A stretch of DNA of 64,000 nt from Cichorium intybus (GCA_023525715.1 CM042017.1:80794857-80858856), one strand, 5' to 3'; positions 13,078-25,557 are shown, counted from the stretch's first letter. Numbers and translations are program-made. The notes: generated by a model from the sequence alone, not told the origin.

Positions 13078-13494
13078 ATGGCGCGTCGTCCCTACAACCG
13101 GTTTGACAAAGTCGAGGTCAAGATGCAAGAAGGCGACTACTCAGGTGGCATCTATGGCGGGGTTGTCACGAGAGTTTGGAATCATCAATATGAGGTGAGG
13201 ATGACCACTCTCAATGATGGCGAGGGTGGTGCACAACTGACTGTTCAAACGAGCTACCCCTTTCTGTAGCCTGTCCCACCAAGAATCTTGGTGGAGTTTA
13301 AACAATTTGACCTCGTTGAGGTCTGGCATAGGAGGGGGTGGTGGCCAGCAGTGATCACTCGTACTACCCCCCACAACCAGTTCCATGTGGGACTGACAGA
13401 TGGGACTCGCCTCTTCGTTGATGAGAGTGAGCTGCGCATCTACCAGGCTTTCCATCTCGGTGATCCTCCCATGTGGCATTACTACAAGCTGTAG
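13078..13494 (+). pseudogene. Antisense tandem-Agenet-domain ORF of E2, one stop
   Basis: 139 codons on the strand opposite to E2 gag-pol. Residues about 8-60 form a first Agenet unit (RFDKVEVK, GGIYGGVV, YEV). Residues about 72-130 form a second (FKQFDLVEVWHRRGWWPAVI, then LFVDESELRIYQ). The GWW and the closing SELR motif are typical of plant tandem Agenet proteins of the DUF724 type, a Tudor-like fold that reads histone tails. Codon 64 (13267-13269) is TAG. The E4 copy (50267-50683) aligns over all 138 residues without a gap at about 54% identity, counted by hand, and has its stop at codon 37. The start at 13078 is preferred over an in-frame ATG at 12991 because the TATA box lies between them. 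A role in chromatin targeting or anti-silencing is inference. Confidence 0.82.
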
Positions 13495-13898
13495 GTTGAA
13501 GTAGTTTTTGTTTTTGCTTTTTGATGTAATGAACTGTGTTCCTCCAGCTTGAATAAATCGTTGTTTTCTTTTTGTTTATTGATTTCTGTTTGAATTCTGG
13601 CTCTGCATTCTGAAGGATATCGGCAAGAAGAGCAACACAAAAAGAAAAAGAAAATAAAACACACAGCATATTAATTAAAATTTTAAAGAACAAAAACAAA
13701 CAAACAAAAAAAAATTATTTTTGATATTTTGAAAAAAAAAATTTGATAAAAAAAATAAATGACTAAAAAAACAAAAAAAAAAAACAAAGAAAATAAAATA
13801 AACATAACCAGAGTTTCAGAAAGGATACATGTATTCCGAATCATTCATGTCTAAATTCCGATTCCGAGGCATTCCGAATTTCGGAATCAATCGGAATC
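13495..13898. other. Interval between E2 pol end and antisense Agenet ORF end
   Basis: About 400 bp where the pol transcript and the antisense transcript would converge. It contains A-rich runs at about 13690-13800 and a cluster of eight TTCCGA/TCGGAA motifs at about 13834-13946. No gene is seen. Confidence 0.7.
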
Positions 13899-16800
13899 TT
13901 AGTTAGATATCGGAACGGATTCAGCTTCCATCATTCCGAGACCTTGTAGAATTCTGTTAAATGCCAGCTCAGGAAGGGCGTTTGTGAAGATGTCTGCTAG
14001 TTGATCATTTGAGCGAACAAAATGAATCTCGATGTTGCCATCTTCAACATGATCTTTGATAAAATGATATCTGAGTGCAATATGTTTAGTCTTTGAGTGT
14101 TGCACTGGATTGTGACAGATCCGAATCGCACTTTCGGAATCACAATAAAGAGGAATACGTTTCATACTGACTCCATAGTCTCTCAGTTGGTTTTGGATCC
14201 ATATTATCTGAGAAGTACATGAAGCAGCAGCAATATACTCAGCTTCAGCTGTTGAGAGTGACACACAAGTCTGTTTCCTTGATTGCCAGCTTACGAGTTT
14301 TCCATCGAGAAGTTGACATCCTCCTGAAGTGCTTTTGCGATCCAATCCACAACCACCAAGATCAGCATCAAAAAATGCTTGAACAAAGAAGCCAGATCCT
14401 GATGGATACCATAGTCCAAGAGAAGTTGTTCTTTTGAGATATCGGAATATATTCTTCACTGCATTGTGATGTGGCTCTCTAGGATTCGCCTGAAATCTTG
14501 CGCAGTAACAAACAGCAAACATAATGTCAGGTCTGCTTGAAGTGAGATAGAGAAGTGAACCTATCATTTGACGATAAAGAGTGATATCTGCTGCAGGTCT
14601 GTCTAGCGAAGGAGTGAGTTTTGTTCCGAAGGCCATCGGAACTTTGACTTTAGAATCTCCCTTCATTCCGAATTTCTCTAAGAGAGACTTGGTATAAGCT
14701 TCCTGATAGATGAATATGCCTTATGAGGTTTGTCTGATGTTATGGCCTAGAAAGAAATTGATTTTACCCATCGAGCTCATTTCAAATTTTGTCTCCATTA
14801 GTTTTCGGAATTCAGCCGTTAGGCTAGGGTGAGTAGATCCGAAAATGATGTCATCGACATAGATTTGAACAATCATCAGGCGACTTCCTTCCTTTTTGCG
14901 AAAGAAAGTTGGGTCGACAGATCCTTGCTTGAACTTAGATTGCTTGAGAAACCGAGTTAAAGTTTCATACCAAGCTCTTGGAGCTTGTTTTAAGCCGTAA
15001 ACAGCTTTGTCTAACACATAGCAATGATCAGGATGTTTACTGCTCACAAAGCCTGGTGGCTGTTCGACGTAGACTGTTTCTTCTAATTCTCCATTCAGAA
15101 ATGCGCACTTGACATCCATCTGATAGACATCGAAACCCTTGTGTGCTGCATAAGCAAGAAAAATCCAAACGGACTCTAGTCTGGCCACTGGTGCAAATGT
15201 TTCATAATCAATTCCTTCTTCTTGACAGTAACCTTTAACAACCAGTCTTGCTTTGTTCCGAATGACATTCCCTTCTTTGTCTAACTTGTTTCGAAATACC
15301 CATTTCATCCTGAGAACTGATGCTTTTTCCGGAGTTGGAACCAATCTCCACACCCTGTTGTGTTGAAATTCATTTAGTTCATCTTGCATTGCTTGGACCC
15401 AGTCAGCATGATCAAGTGCTACTTTAACTGTTTTGGGTTCAATCTTGGAGATGAATGAATGAAACATGCAAAATTCCACTTGTGAAAATAATGCGGCTTG
15501 CTTTTCTTTAGCTTGAGCTCGAGTGAGAACGCCAGCAGAAGTCGTTCCGATGATTTGAGATTTTGGATGATCTCTCGTCCATTTTATCATCGGAGGATAA
15601 TTTGGATCATATTCAGGATTGATTTCCGGAATAATTTCTTCTGCTTCCGATTGTACCTCTGATTGTGTATCAAGGTCATTGTTTTCAATTGCATTCTCCC
15701 CCTAGATGTTTGCATCGTTTCTATCATCAGAGTGATCTTGTTCAACCGGTAGAGTGGTTGACTCGGATTCAGGAGCCATACCCTCCCCTTGAATAGGTGC
15801 TGAGCTCTCCCCCTGTATAGGAGCTGGGTTCTCCCCCTGGATAGGTGCATCAGTAATTGGATCATTGTTCGGAATCGGAACATCAGTGGAGTTTTCTTGG
15901 GAAGATTCGTTTTCACTGACTGTACTTTCTATAAGCTTTAACAACTCATCTCCTTGGTTATCTCGTGCGTTTGCTTCTGATGTTTTTGCGTTTTCTTGTT
16001 CATCGAACAAATTCAAGAATTCCTCATATAGATCCAGAAGAGGAATTGCAGATTTATTGGAATTGTATCTATCATCAAAGGTGATGTAGTATGTTTCTTC
16101 AATCTTCCGAGATCTTTTGTTCAGAACACGATAGGCCTTTGAGGTAAGAGAGTAGCCCAGAAAAATACCTTCATCAGCTTTTTCATCCCATTTAACTCGT
16201 TTTTTTTTTGGAGTTAAAAATGAAACACTTAGATCCGAAAACATGAAAAAATTTCACGTTCGGTTTTCTCTTGTTGATGATTTCATAGGGAGTGAGATTA
16301 AACCGTTTGGTGATGTTTGATCGGTTCTGAGTGTAACAAGCAGTTGCGATGGCGTCGGCCCAGAAGTATAGAGGAAGTTTCCCAAAAGAGAGCATTGTTC
16401 GAGCGGCTTCACAAAGAGAACGATTTCGTCGTTCTACGACTCCATTTTGTTGAGGAGTGTAGGGGGCAGAGAAGTTATGCGTGATTCCTTTATTGACAAG
16501 AAAATCATCTAGAACTTTATTTTTGAATTATGTCCCGTTATCACTCCTTATCATTCGAACTTGCTTTCGGAGAAGGATTTCTATCTGGTTGATGAAGTTA
16601 ATCATGTTGATCACTGCGTCAGATTTCTGCTTGAGAAAGAACACCCAAGTAAAGCGAGAGAAGTCATCTACCACTACCAGAATGTATTTGTTGTGAGCAA
16701 CGCTTTCGATGGCAGATGGACCACAAAGATCAATGTGCAGAAGTTCTAATGGTTCGATGATCTTTGTGTTGATGATCATAGAATGGCTCTTCCGACTTTG

Positions 16801-17370
16801 TTTTCCTAGCTCACATGCATCACAGAGTCGATCTTTGTCGTACTTGAGTAGAGGTAATCCTCGCACAAGATCACCAAGTACCAGTTTATTAATATCACGA
16901 AAGTTCATGTGAGACAACCGTCTGTGCCATAGCCAACTATCATCGTTCGTAGCTTTAGTGAGTAAGCAGATGGCAGGTTTTCCTTGGATGGGTCGCATGT
17001 CCAAAGGAAACATCACTCCTTTTCTTTTTGACTTCAAAATTATCTTTTTGGATTCCTTCTCAACCAGTTCGGAGCCATCTTCATCAAATGAGACTTTAAG
17101 ACCTGTTCTGACAACTAGTTGCGAAACACTGATTAAGTTATGCTGAAGTCCTTCAACATATGCCACTTTTCGTATCGAAATTTCACCATTTGTGATCATG
17201 CCATAGCCTTTGATGTTGCCAGTTGCATTGTTTCCATAGCTAACTTTTCCTCCATTCGTTAGCGAGCGATATTCTCGTAATTCCTCCTTCCTTCCTGTCA
17301 TGTGACGTGAACAGCCGCTATCAATGTACCATTCCGGATCATACTGTTCGTCACGTAGAACCTGCACAAG
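13899..17370 (-). pseudogene. pol: E2 pol, degraded
   Basis: Begins immediately after the gag stop with Leu-Val-Gln-Val. Protease WYIDSGCSRHMTG is intact. Integrase has HRRLSHMNF, CDACELGK and HIDLCGPS. A TAA at 16528 replaces the residue after SDNGT, close to the third catalytic residue. The frame then runs through APYTPQQNGVVERRN to an A-run near 16200, where it shifts. The integrase-RT linker has three APIQGE repeats encoded by AGGGGGAG tracts and ends in TAG at 15702. RT follows (QMDVKCAFLNGELEETVY, IYVDDIIFG near 14860). TAA at 14721 interrupts just before RNase H, which ends at 13899. With three stops and a frameshift it cannot make a full product. Confidence 0.9.
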
Positions 17371-20300
17371 TTAGAGAGATTTAGGAACCCAAACTAATGT
17401 GGGCCCATGTGAGAATTTACTTGAGATAGGAAAAATGCATGATCTCTCAACCCAAAAGGATTTTCTCACAGATGATTGATATTTCTTATTTTCAAGTCGG
17501 AACACTTTCATTTTTGTGGATTGCCATTTTTTTTTAGCAAAACGAGATTTCTTTGGAGTGAACATGTTCGAAACTTGATAATAAAGAGTTTTCTGATTGT
17601 GAGAGAGATAAGTAGGATTTGGATTTTTAACCGATTGAGATGAGAGTTTTGTTTTGACAGTAACTGTTGGGTGAATCTTGTTGATTTTAAGATCGTGAGT
17701 AGTTTCAAGGTAGAGCTTTGCCTTCCCTTTTGAATCCTTTGAACCGAGAACACGAGTAGAATTCTTTGTTGTTGTTGTTGAGACAGAGGGTTTAGGTGTT
17801 GGTTTTGGAGTTTGCTCAATTTTCCGAATTGGAATTGGATTGACTTTCTGGGTTAGGTTTGAGTCGTGTTTGTTTCTCCAGAACTGTTTTCTCTCTTTCA
17901 GATTCTTTTTGTACCTGGCATTCATTTGTTTCCTTTTGGCAATGAGCTCTTCAGGAGACTTATGAATACAAGATGTTGAGCAGTGATTAGAGTCAGATTT
18001 GAAAGTACTCGTCTTAGAGTTTGAAGAATTAGATTTCAAATTCTCTTTACCCCATGAACCATTTTGAGAGACGGAGTTTTTATAGTTCAAAGATCCAGAA
18101 ATGTAGTTACCACGAGACTTCCACGAGGTCATTTCGGAAAGACCTTTAGTCTCATCCGAATTGTCAATTGGTTCCGACCAAAAGAAAGAATCACATACAT
18201 CGGAATTATCGTTATCGACTAGGACTTTAAGTTCAGTTACATCTTTTGTATTTAGGCCTGGTTTAACGAAAACTTGATTTGGTACAGTGTGAATCTTTGG
18301 AAAAACAGTGGCCTGTTCGTTTAAAGTGTGTGATCCTTCATTTTCAACAATTCTCGCAAAAGCAACTGAATTTTCCGAAATGAGATTTTTCTTAGTTTCA
18401 GTTGAATTTGATACGAATTCCGAACAGTCAATTTCATCCTCAACAGATATTTCACTCATATCACTTTCATCAAAATCAGAAATATTCTCATTAATGAGAG
18501 TATTATCGGAATTTAGTTTAGAGCATAGTGAGTGAAAATTCTTTAGAGTCGCTGTTTTAATTTCCTCATGATCATTTTCTGAAAAATATTCTTTGACCAT
18601 ATTTTTATGTTCTTTAGACTGTATATAGCTTTCAATTTTATCAAGTCCGATTCGATAAGCTTCCGAAACCTCATCAGATGAAACAATGGTTTCACATCTG
18701 TGACATTCTGCATCGATTTCATCCTCTTTCAACTCAAGAAAGGGCAAAATCATTTTGTGTAAACCCCAGCCTATGTCATAGTCAAGATGCAATTGAGTAA
18801 TATTATTGTAAAGACGCTTAGCAATTAAACAAAAAATGTTTATCTGTTTGACAAGAACTAGATTATCCCTTTTGACATAAATAATATCATCTCGTGCTTT
18901 AACTAACTCACTATCCAACGCCTCGATTCTCATTCGTCTCTCCTCATTCTTATTCGAAACCCTGCTCAATTGATCATTTAGGTTAGAATTGCTTAGACGT
19001 GTTCTTTTTAAGCTATCACTCAAACTGGAGACAGTGAATCTAAGATCATCTAATTCAGCATCATAACTAGAAGAGCAAATATTTAAAGATTTAAGTATAG
19101 AGCGTACCTTGTTTACCACAGCCTCACATTCCTCAACTTGTTCATAGACAGGTTTCGCAGCAAAACAACTTGCTGAGGCTTGGCACCCGTCGGTAGAGTA
19201 CCCTCTGCTGTCGGAATGATTAACCTTCACCATCAGACATCGACCATGCATTGGATTTCTCACCTCCTCATCTTCCGAGTCCGTTGACCAGACCTCAATG
19301 GCACCGAACTCGCTGTCCTCTTTCACCACAAAGGCTGCCTTGGTAGATGAAACATCATTCGTTTTCAGTTCTGCAATCTTCTTTGCGTAATAAGCTTCAT
19401 CTTTTACCTGCTCCTTCTTCTCAGCTTGCTTTCAGAGCAAACAGTCTTTCACAAAGTGGTTCTTGCCTTTACAATAATGACAATCGTATCCTGAGTCGCC
19501 AACGAGTTTCTTCTCCTCATCACCTTTCTTTTTCTGGCTTTCTTCCAAAGTCTTTTCAGAATTGAAACCTCCTTGTCGATTTCGGTTTTTGAATTTGGAA
19601 AAAATTTTCTTGAAGAACTTCTTGGGATTTGATACCATCAAAGCTTTGTCTTCTCTAGTCAAATCATCATCGGAAAAATCTGAGTCAGAATCGATTTCTG
19701 CCGATTTCTTTCCGGCAGCAACCAGTGCAAGTGAACCAAGACCGATAGTCGCTTTGGCTTCCGAAATAACTTCCTTTTCATGGGACTTGAGGATTCCCAC
19801 AACTTTAGCCAAAGTGTTAGTTTTGAACTGTTCATGCGCTTTTATGGTTGATACGATAGCCTTCCATTCGGAACGAAGACCATCAAGAAAGGTAACCTTT
19901 TGCTCAATAACAGTCCAAGCCAGATTGTATTTTAATAATCGACTGAGAAGATGATTGTATCGATTGAAAGTCTGGGTTAGAGTTTCTTCTGAACCTTGTG
20001 CAAAAGATCCGAAATCGGAAAGAAGAGTGGTCTGAATTGAGTGCTCAAGGTCAGCATCTCCGGAATACAATTCTTTAAGTCTATCCCAGATCTCTTTAGC
20101 TGTCTCGCACGAACTAACCAGACGAAGAGTATATGCTTGGAGAGCGAACATGATAATTCTAAATGCTTTAATGTTGCACATTGGTTTATCTTTTTCGTCT
20201 TGAGGAATGTTTGTGTGAGTGACAAGTAGATTGTTGTATTCTTTTAGGGTTTTGATAACCCTCCTTGTGTCTGTGTGAACATGAGTTTCTTCAGTAATAG

Positions 20301-20463
20301 CTTGCCAGATCGTTGCGCCATGTTCTTCGATGCCAAGAACATAATCTTCAAAATACAGCGCCCAGACCTCATACTCTTGAGTAAATAGAATTGGAGTCCT
20401 GGTAGTAGATCCAATGCTGCTTGAAAGATTGAAAGACTGAGTATGTGAGTCATCAAAAGCCAT
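17371..20463 (-). pseudogene. gag: E2 Gag, about 1030 codons with one internal stop
   Basis: ATG at 20463. The UBN2 capsid region covers about residues 15-260. The CCHC knuckle CHYCKGKNHFVKDC is near residue 325. A TGA at 19432-19434, four residues after the knuckle, sits where an Arg codon is expected. The frame then continues unbroken for about 690 codons with coiled-coil segments (about 410-540), acidic stretches and a basic tail ending GPTLVWVPKSL. TAA at 17371-17373 ends gag and is followed in frame by pol. The TGA probably inactivated Gag after insertion. Confidence 0.9.
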
Positions 20464-20604
20464 TGAAACTTGTTTACTTGTATGAATTAGAAGTGTAAGT
20501 TCAGATCAAAAGAAGAATCGAACGTGAAGATCAAATTCTGATATCCAAAGTCGATCGAAACGATAAAGATAATCAAAACAGATCTGTGAATAACACAAAC
20601 TCCT

Positions 20605-20616
20605 GCTCTGATACCA
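20605..20616 (-). other. E2 primer-binding site (initiator Met tRNA)
   Basis: TGGTATCAGAGC on the minus strand, two bases from the LTR edge at 20619. Confidence 0.93.
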
Positions 20617-20618
20617 AT

Positions 20619-20941
20619 TGTTGAAACAGAAGAGTTGGATCGAGATTCAAATAATGCGGAATAAAGTAAATAAACAAGATCAAGAACAAAACAATATGAA
20701 GAACTGATGTCGAATGCTTTATATGCAACTCAAGAACAATTCGATGTGAACTATTCTGTATGAGTGCCGTAGAAAAAATTACAAAAGTTAGCCCTAATAA
20801 GGGTACGAACATGTTATTTAAAAAAAAAACTAAGTATGGAAGGACAGACCCATTCCATAACCGATAGCAAAATTATAGGCACAAAATTTGGCAACAAATC
20901 CGATCAGCATATTTGACTCAATCTTTATTTATGACTCAACA
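20619..20941 (-). repeat. E2 5' LTR (about 323 bp)
   Basis: The inner edge TGTTGAAACA is fixed by the PBS. The outer edge is placed at GACTCAACA (20941) because it restores the TGTTG...CAACA terminal inverted repeat. A TATA box (TATAAAG) is on the minus strand at 20717-20723. The partner LTR is outside the window, so the outer edge is inferred. Confidence 0.7.
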
Positions 20942-22076
20942 AGTTGAAGTGGGATAGCCAATGACAATGCTGATCATGTTCAAGCTAGTCATGAGGTTCG
21001 GATGAACACTACAAGACCCTGGACTTTTCTATGTACAACTGGGATAATCTCAACTTTACATTTCAGACAGTGTCTGCAGGACCTACTTAGTCTAGGATGT
21101 GGTCGGAATATGGTTTATATGGACTGACTGGTATAGTGTTCATCTTATTGGAAACTAATTGGCAATGTATCTCATACATCGAGGATCCAACTGTTTCGAC
21201 CAATTCTCCATTTCCCTAAGACACATTATAACTATTAATGTTCTTGGAAGAGAATGAACTGTGAAACCTTTTTCTCAGTTATCGCTCAGGTTCTGTGGAA
21301 CTTGTACTTCCTTTGAAGTCCTTGAACTGTTCAAGGTTTCAATTCAATCGCTTATCCCGATAAGCGAAGTCATATTTGTCATACCGAATGATAAATATCG
21401 TGAAGTACAAACAATTGTGTTCTTTATCAAGATTCGAGCAATACACAGGAACAGGTGTGTTCGTTGCTCTTAATCTCAATGTCCTTTACATATTTATGTA
21501 GACTTATTACTTTGTTAACTTTGCTCAAGACTTGCAATCTTCAGCTGACTCTAAGTCAACTGATTCCAAAATTCTATCCTCTGGATATTTGGGTGATTCA
21601 TTTCTTACGACATGTGCTTTATGAAGAACTTAATCATCTGCTGCCTCTAAGTCAGATGATTCTAAACTCCTGTCCACCTGGACCTTTGGTTGATTCATTT
21701 CTTGACACATTAAGAACTCAATTCATCAAGTGACTCTAAGTCAAATGATTCCACGGTCCTGTCCAACTGGACATTTGGTTGAATTGACTATTATAACATT
21801 TGTATTAACAATCATAAATGACACAATTCTTGAAGCCAAACATTTTGGATCATCTTTCAAGTTATTACTAAAAATATATTCAACACACTCGTATAACATT
21901 TCAAGGACAATTTTAGACAGCAGGTGTTAAAAGAAAAAATGACAATTTTATTAAAACAAAATCCTTGAACAATGTAATAGACAATGTCAAAATGCATCTA
22001 AAGACTAATAACAATATTTCAATATCTATCTAAACTTCAAAACTGCACGAGCTGGAGATCCAATCCAAATGTGCTC
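20942..22076. other. Non-coding region with degenerate tandem repeat
   Basis: No gene is recognised. At 21545, 21640 and 21730 the motif TGACTCTAAGTCA recurs with related flanks, giving a degenerate 90-95-bp tandem repeat over 21545-21790. The segment may be the 3' part of the gag-only element to its right, into which E2 inserted. A TTTTATTA on the plus strand near 21947 would serve as an AATAAAAT-type polyadenylation signal for the minus-strand gag gene. Confidence 0.5.
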
Positions 22077-22948
22077 CTATGCGCCAGAGTCCCGTGCCTT
22101 CTTGATTCCCTGCATACAAACCAAAATGCGACTATCACATTATGTATCAAGAAATCTTGGAACGGGAGTTTTGAGGTTTTTAGATATACCTGAGCTTTCA
22201 AAAGAGTTGGAGCGTCTTCCAATCTTTCCGTAACTGTATCCAATTTAGTGGATTCCCAGTTTGAGACATGTCCAGGCGATCTCGACCGTTTTTTGTTACG
22301 TCTCTTCACAGGGCTTAATCCAGAAGTAGCTGAGCCATTGGAGCTATGTCTGTCCAAGAGTGACTTGTATAAAGTCAACAGTGGACGCATTTCTATGAGG
22401 ATCTTTTTCTGGTCTTCCTTTCTATACGTCTAAATGAACAGATCGTACTCATTTTCCAGACTCATGGAATAAGCAAGTTTATACAATTCGCCTATGTACC
22501 CTTCAATCCGAAGAACATGCGAATTGACACTACTTCCTGCTTTCAGCTTGCACTCTGCAAGTCTTTTGAAGATCCTAGCTCGTTCCTCTTCAACTGGTTT
22601 TTGGAACTTTTCTTCAACCGGTTGCGTTAACTCATATGGCCCCAAGGATTCAAAATCCTTGCGGAACTCGGGGTCAATGGTTAATAGCATGAGGTCACGA
22701 ATCTCTTCGGATTCATCAACTAAGAGGTTATGCTTATCATAAGAACCTTTTATGATGACTTGTTCCGGTGGGACCGGGGTCGGATACTCGGTGAGATGTA
22801 GCTTGCCAGCAATGTTGAGAACCAGTCTCCAATTGCGAAGCCATTCTTTGCAGTTGAGGCCAGTCAGCCTTTCCATATTTGGCAGGTGCATTATGATGCT
22901 TTCAGAAATGGGTGAAGGAGGAGAAGGAGGAGAATTGACACTTAACAT
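22077..22948 (-). pseudogene. Intron-containing gag-only gene (TR-GAG type), one stop
   Basis: Exon 22948-22190 encodes a copia-type Gag capsid (UBN2-like) with motifs such as LTGLNCKEWLRNWRLVLNI and HVLRIEGYIGELYKL. It has no zinc knuckle. An 80-bp intron (22189-22110) has GT...GCAG borders and joins CTCAAAGCTCAG in frame to a 10-codon last exon ending TAG at 22077. The ATG sits directly on a second acceptor (TTTTTTTATAG at 22949) with a CTAAC branch-like site. The last coding part carries a basic KRRNKKRSRS stretch that could act as a nuclear-localisation signal. A TAG at 22430-22432 (codon 173) interrupts the frame, so this copy is probably dead. No pol is associated. A degraded full copia element or a domesticated gag is possible. 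Confidence 0.65.
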
Positions 22949-24305
22949 CTATAAAAAAACAGAATCTGTTAGTTTAATTGATGCTTTTAAATAATTACCC
23001 AATATGTTATTTAATAAGGCTAGGATCCAAAATACCCCAACTATGGTGTGAAGAGGGATGCCGTAATCACAACATAATGGTCATTAAGGTAGAAAAACAC
23101 TTATCAATTTCATCTTATGAAATTCCTAGATCTGTTGAGATTCATTAAACTTTTCAATGGCATGTTTAATCTCGGATGTGCCTCACTGTTTGTGACTGGG
23201 ATGCCGAGGATCACAAACTGGATGTGAATAACCATACAAATTAGCTTGGTACTCTTGGGTTAATCATCATCTCTAATTGATGTGCCGGTAAACCACACAC
23301 GCTCCATCAACAATGATAATACTCGGGAAACCCATTGCAACTCTTTATGAACCCCTATTGGCGTGCAGGTAAACCACACACGCTCCACCAATGTTTCATA
23401 AAGTGCAATGTGCAATTTTATGGATTAGCACCAATTCACATTTTTCCTAAAGTAACTAGATTTGGGTTTTATTATGCTGTTCCAGTACTTTGAATAATAT
23501 CATTATACTTTTAGTGATTATTAGGAGGTCCTATCAAACCTGTTCGGCTAACGACCCTCCACTGATCAGGCGAGCGGTGGGCGAGAGTGTTCACCCATTA
23601 GACCGCCATTTTATAGGCAGTCTCCTTATACCCACTTTATAGACCAGCTTCGTGAATGATGCCTACTAATGATTTGACTAACCATTTAACCTCATACATA
23701 TAAAAATAACTTCCTAGTTATAATATATATAAGATGTAATTTTTTTAAACCATAAAAAAAATGTTTTTGGTTTATCTTTTAATTTATTATCGATTTAAGC
23801 TATTAAATTTAAAATTAAATTAACCATTAAAAACCGATTTAATTATCTTTTAATTAACTAATTAATTAAATTAATTAAATTTGATATTCTAAACCTTTTA
23901 AAATATTTCTAGATTTTATCTATTAATTTTTGGAATTAAAAATAATTTAATCGAAATTAATTAAATCCTTTTAATTATCTTTTAATTAATCAATTAATTA
24001 AATTAATTAATTTTGCAGATAGGTGTCACAAAATAATCAAATTAATTTAAACCTATCCTTATCCCCTAATTTTCGATTTTTTTTAGGATAATAGGTTTAA
24101 GGTTTATCTATTTAAACAATTAAAGTTACAAAAAATAGAAAGCCTTCTAAACCTATCCTAAAAACACGCCAAGCAGGAGGGGAGGGGCTAGGGTTTTCGA
24201 AACCCTAACCCTAATTTTCGAATTGGCCACATTAGGGTTTAGAAACAATAAACCCTAATTTACAGGATACAGTTATAGCAATTTAACAAGAAAACAAACC
24301 AAATA
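22949..24305 (-). other. Leader/5' UTR intron region of the gag-only element
   Basis: No coding signal. A candidate intron runs from a donor at 24505 (GAG|GTAAGAG) to the acceptor at 22949. GGTAAACCACACACGCTCC occurs twice, near 23289 and 23370. The part at 23740-24060 is very AT rich with TTAATTAA repeats. Two CCCTAA motifs near 24203-24212 are a short telobox-like run, not a telomere. Confidence 0.5.
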
Positions 24306-24317
24306 GCTCTGATACCA
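24306..24317 (-). other. Primer-binding site of the gag-only element
   Basis: TGGTATCAGAGC on the minus strand, between the putative LTR and the gag gene. Confidence 0.75.
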
Positions 24318-24600
24318 CTAAAAAGTTTTCTGCAACTATGAACTAAAAAATCCTAAGTTCACATTCAACTTATATAGATCTAAGTTTTCTTCTAGTTAAA
24401 CATATAATAAATCCTAAAAGGCCCAGAAAATATTAACTAAAAGAAAAGATTAAGAAAAACCAACCTTTAGTGAATCTTGGAAGCAAAGCAACAGAAATCT
24501 CTTACCTCAAATGCAGTCACACCCTATCTTGGAGCTTGGCCGAAAATCCTTCAGAGAGAGTATATAAAAATCGCAGGTTATGGGGGGTTTGGGTCTCCCT

Positions 24601-24608
24601 ATTTATAG
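24601..24608 (-). promoter_or_regulatory. TATA box of the gag-only element
   Basis: GCTATAAATAGGG on the minus strand. A start near 24570 would give a short first exon ending at the donor GAG|GTAAGAG (24505). Confidence 0.6.
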
Positions 24609-24721
24609 CCTCCATGTGGTTATCAGATAAACGTTACAGATAAACCTTTTTGAATTCGAATTAAGATAAAACCTTTATTTTAATCATTCAAACCATATTT
24701 ATCTTTAAATATATATCATTC

Positions 24722-25095
<374 letters not shown>

Positions 25096-25439
25096 GGCCA
25101 ACCACACACTCACTAAGAACTGTCACTTACTCAACTATTGAATAATTACAGTTTTAGTCCCTGCACCTTTAATTAATTAATTTAACCACCAAATTAATTC
25201 CAATTAATTCCAGAAAAATTTCTAATTAATTAGTATAGTTTCTAATTAATATATTATCACTCAAATATATTAATAAACTATTTATTTAATTTCTATTGAT
25301 TTATTAATCACATAATAAATCAACCTTTCTCTCTACCGGACTTTCTACCAATCCTCCAACTATGAGGGCAACCCAAATGGAATATGCTGCTATTAATTAG
25401 ATAAATACTAATTATTAGTCATGGCTTAGACACCTAATC

Positions 25440-25557
<118 letters not shown>

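Larger units (their letters stand above)
11951..20941 (-). mobile_element. E2: Sirevirus-like copia element, right-hand part
   Basis: The order on the minus strand is 5' LTR (20619-20941), PBS, gag, pol, then a plus-strand Agenet ORF, an interval without a gene, and ORF3 at 1-109 beyond the E1 insertion. The 3' LTR is left of the window, so E2 spans at least 9.5 kb without E1. Gag has one in-frame stop. Pol has three stops and one frameshift at an A-run, so E2 is older than E1. The base following the LTR suggests target sequence AGTTG at 20942, which cannot be checked against the missing end. E2 is rich in the hexamer TTCCGA/TCGGAA. Confidence 0.88.

Noticed and set aside
19975..20000. TQT motif in E2 and E4 Gag as a dynein light chain 8 binding site
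   Set aside because: It lies in the folded UBN2 domain, not in the coiled-coil region where binding was described for Sireviruses.
24195..24260. CCCTAA motifs suggesting an interstitial telomere
   Set aside because: Only two adjacent units plus scattered single ones. Telobox-like words are common in plant DNA.
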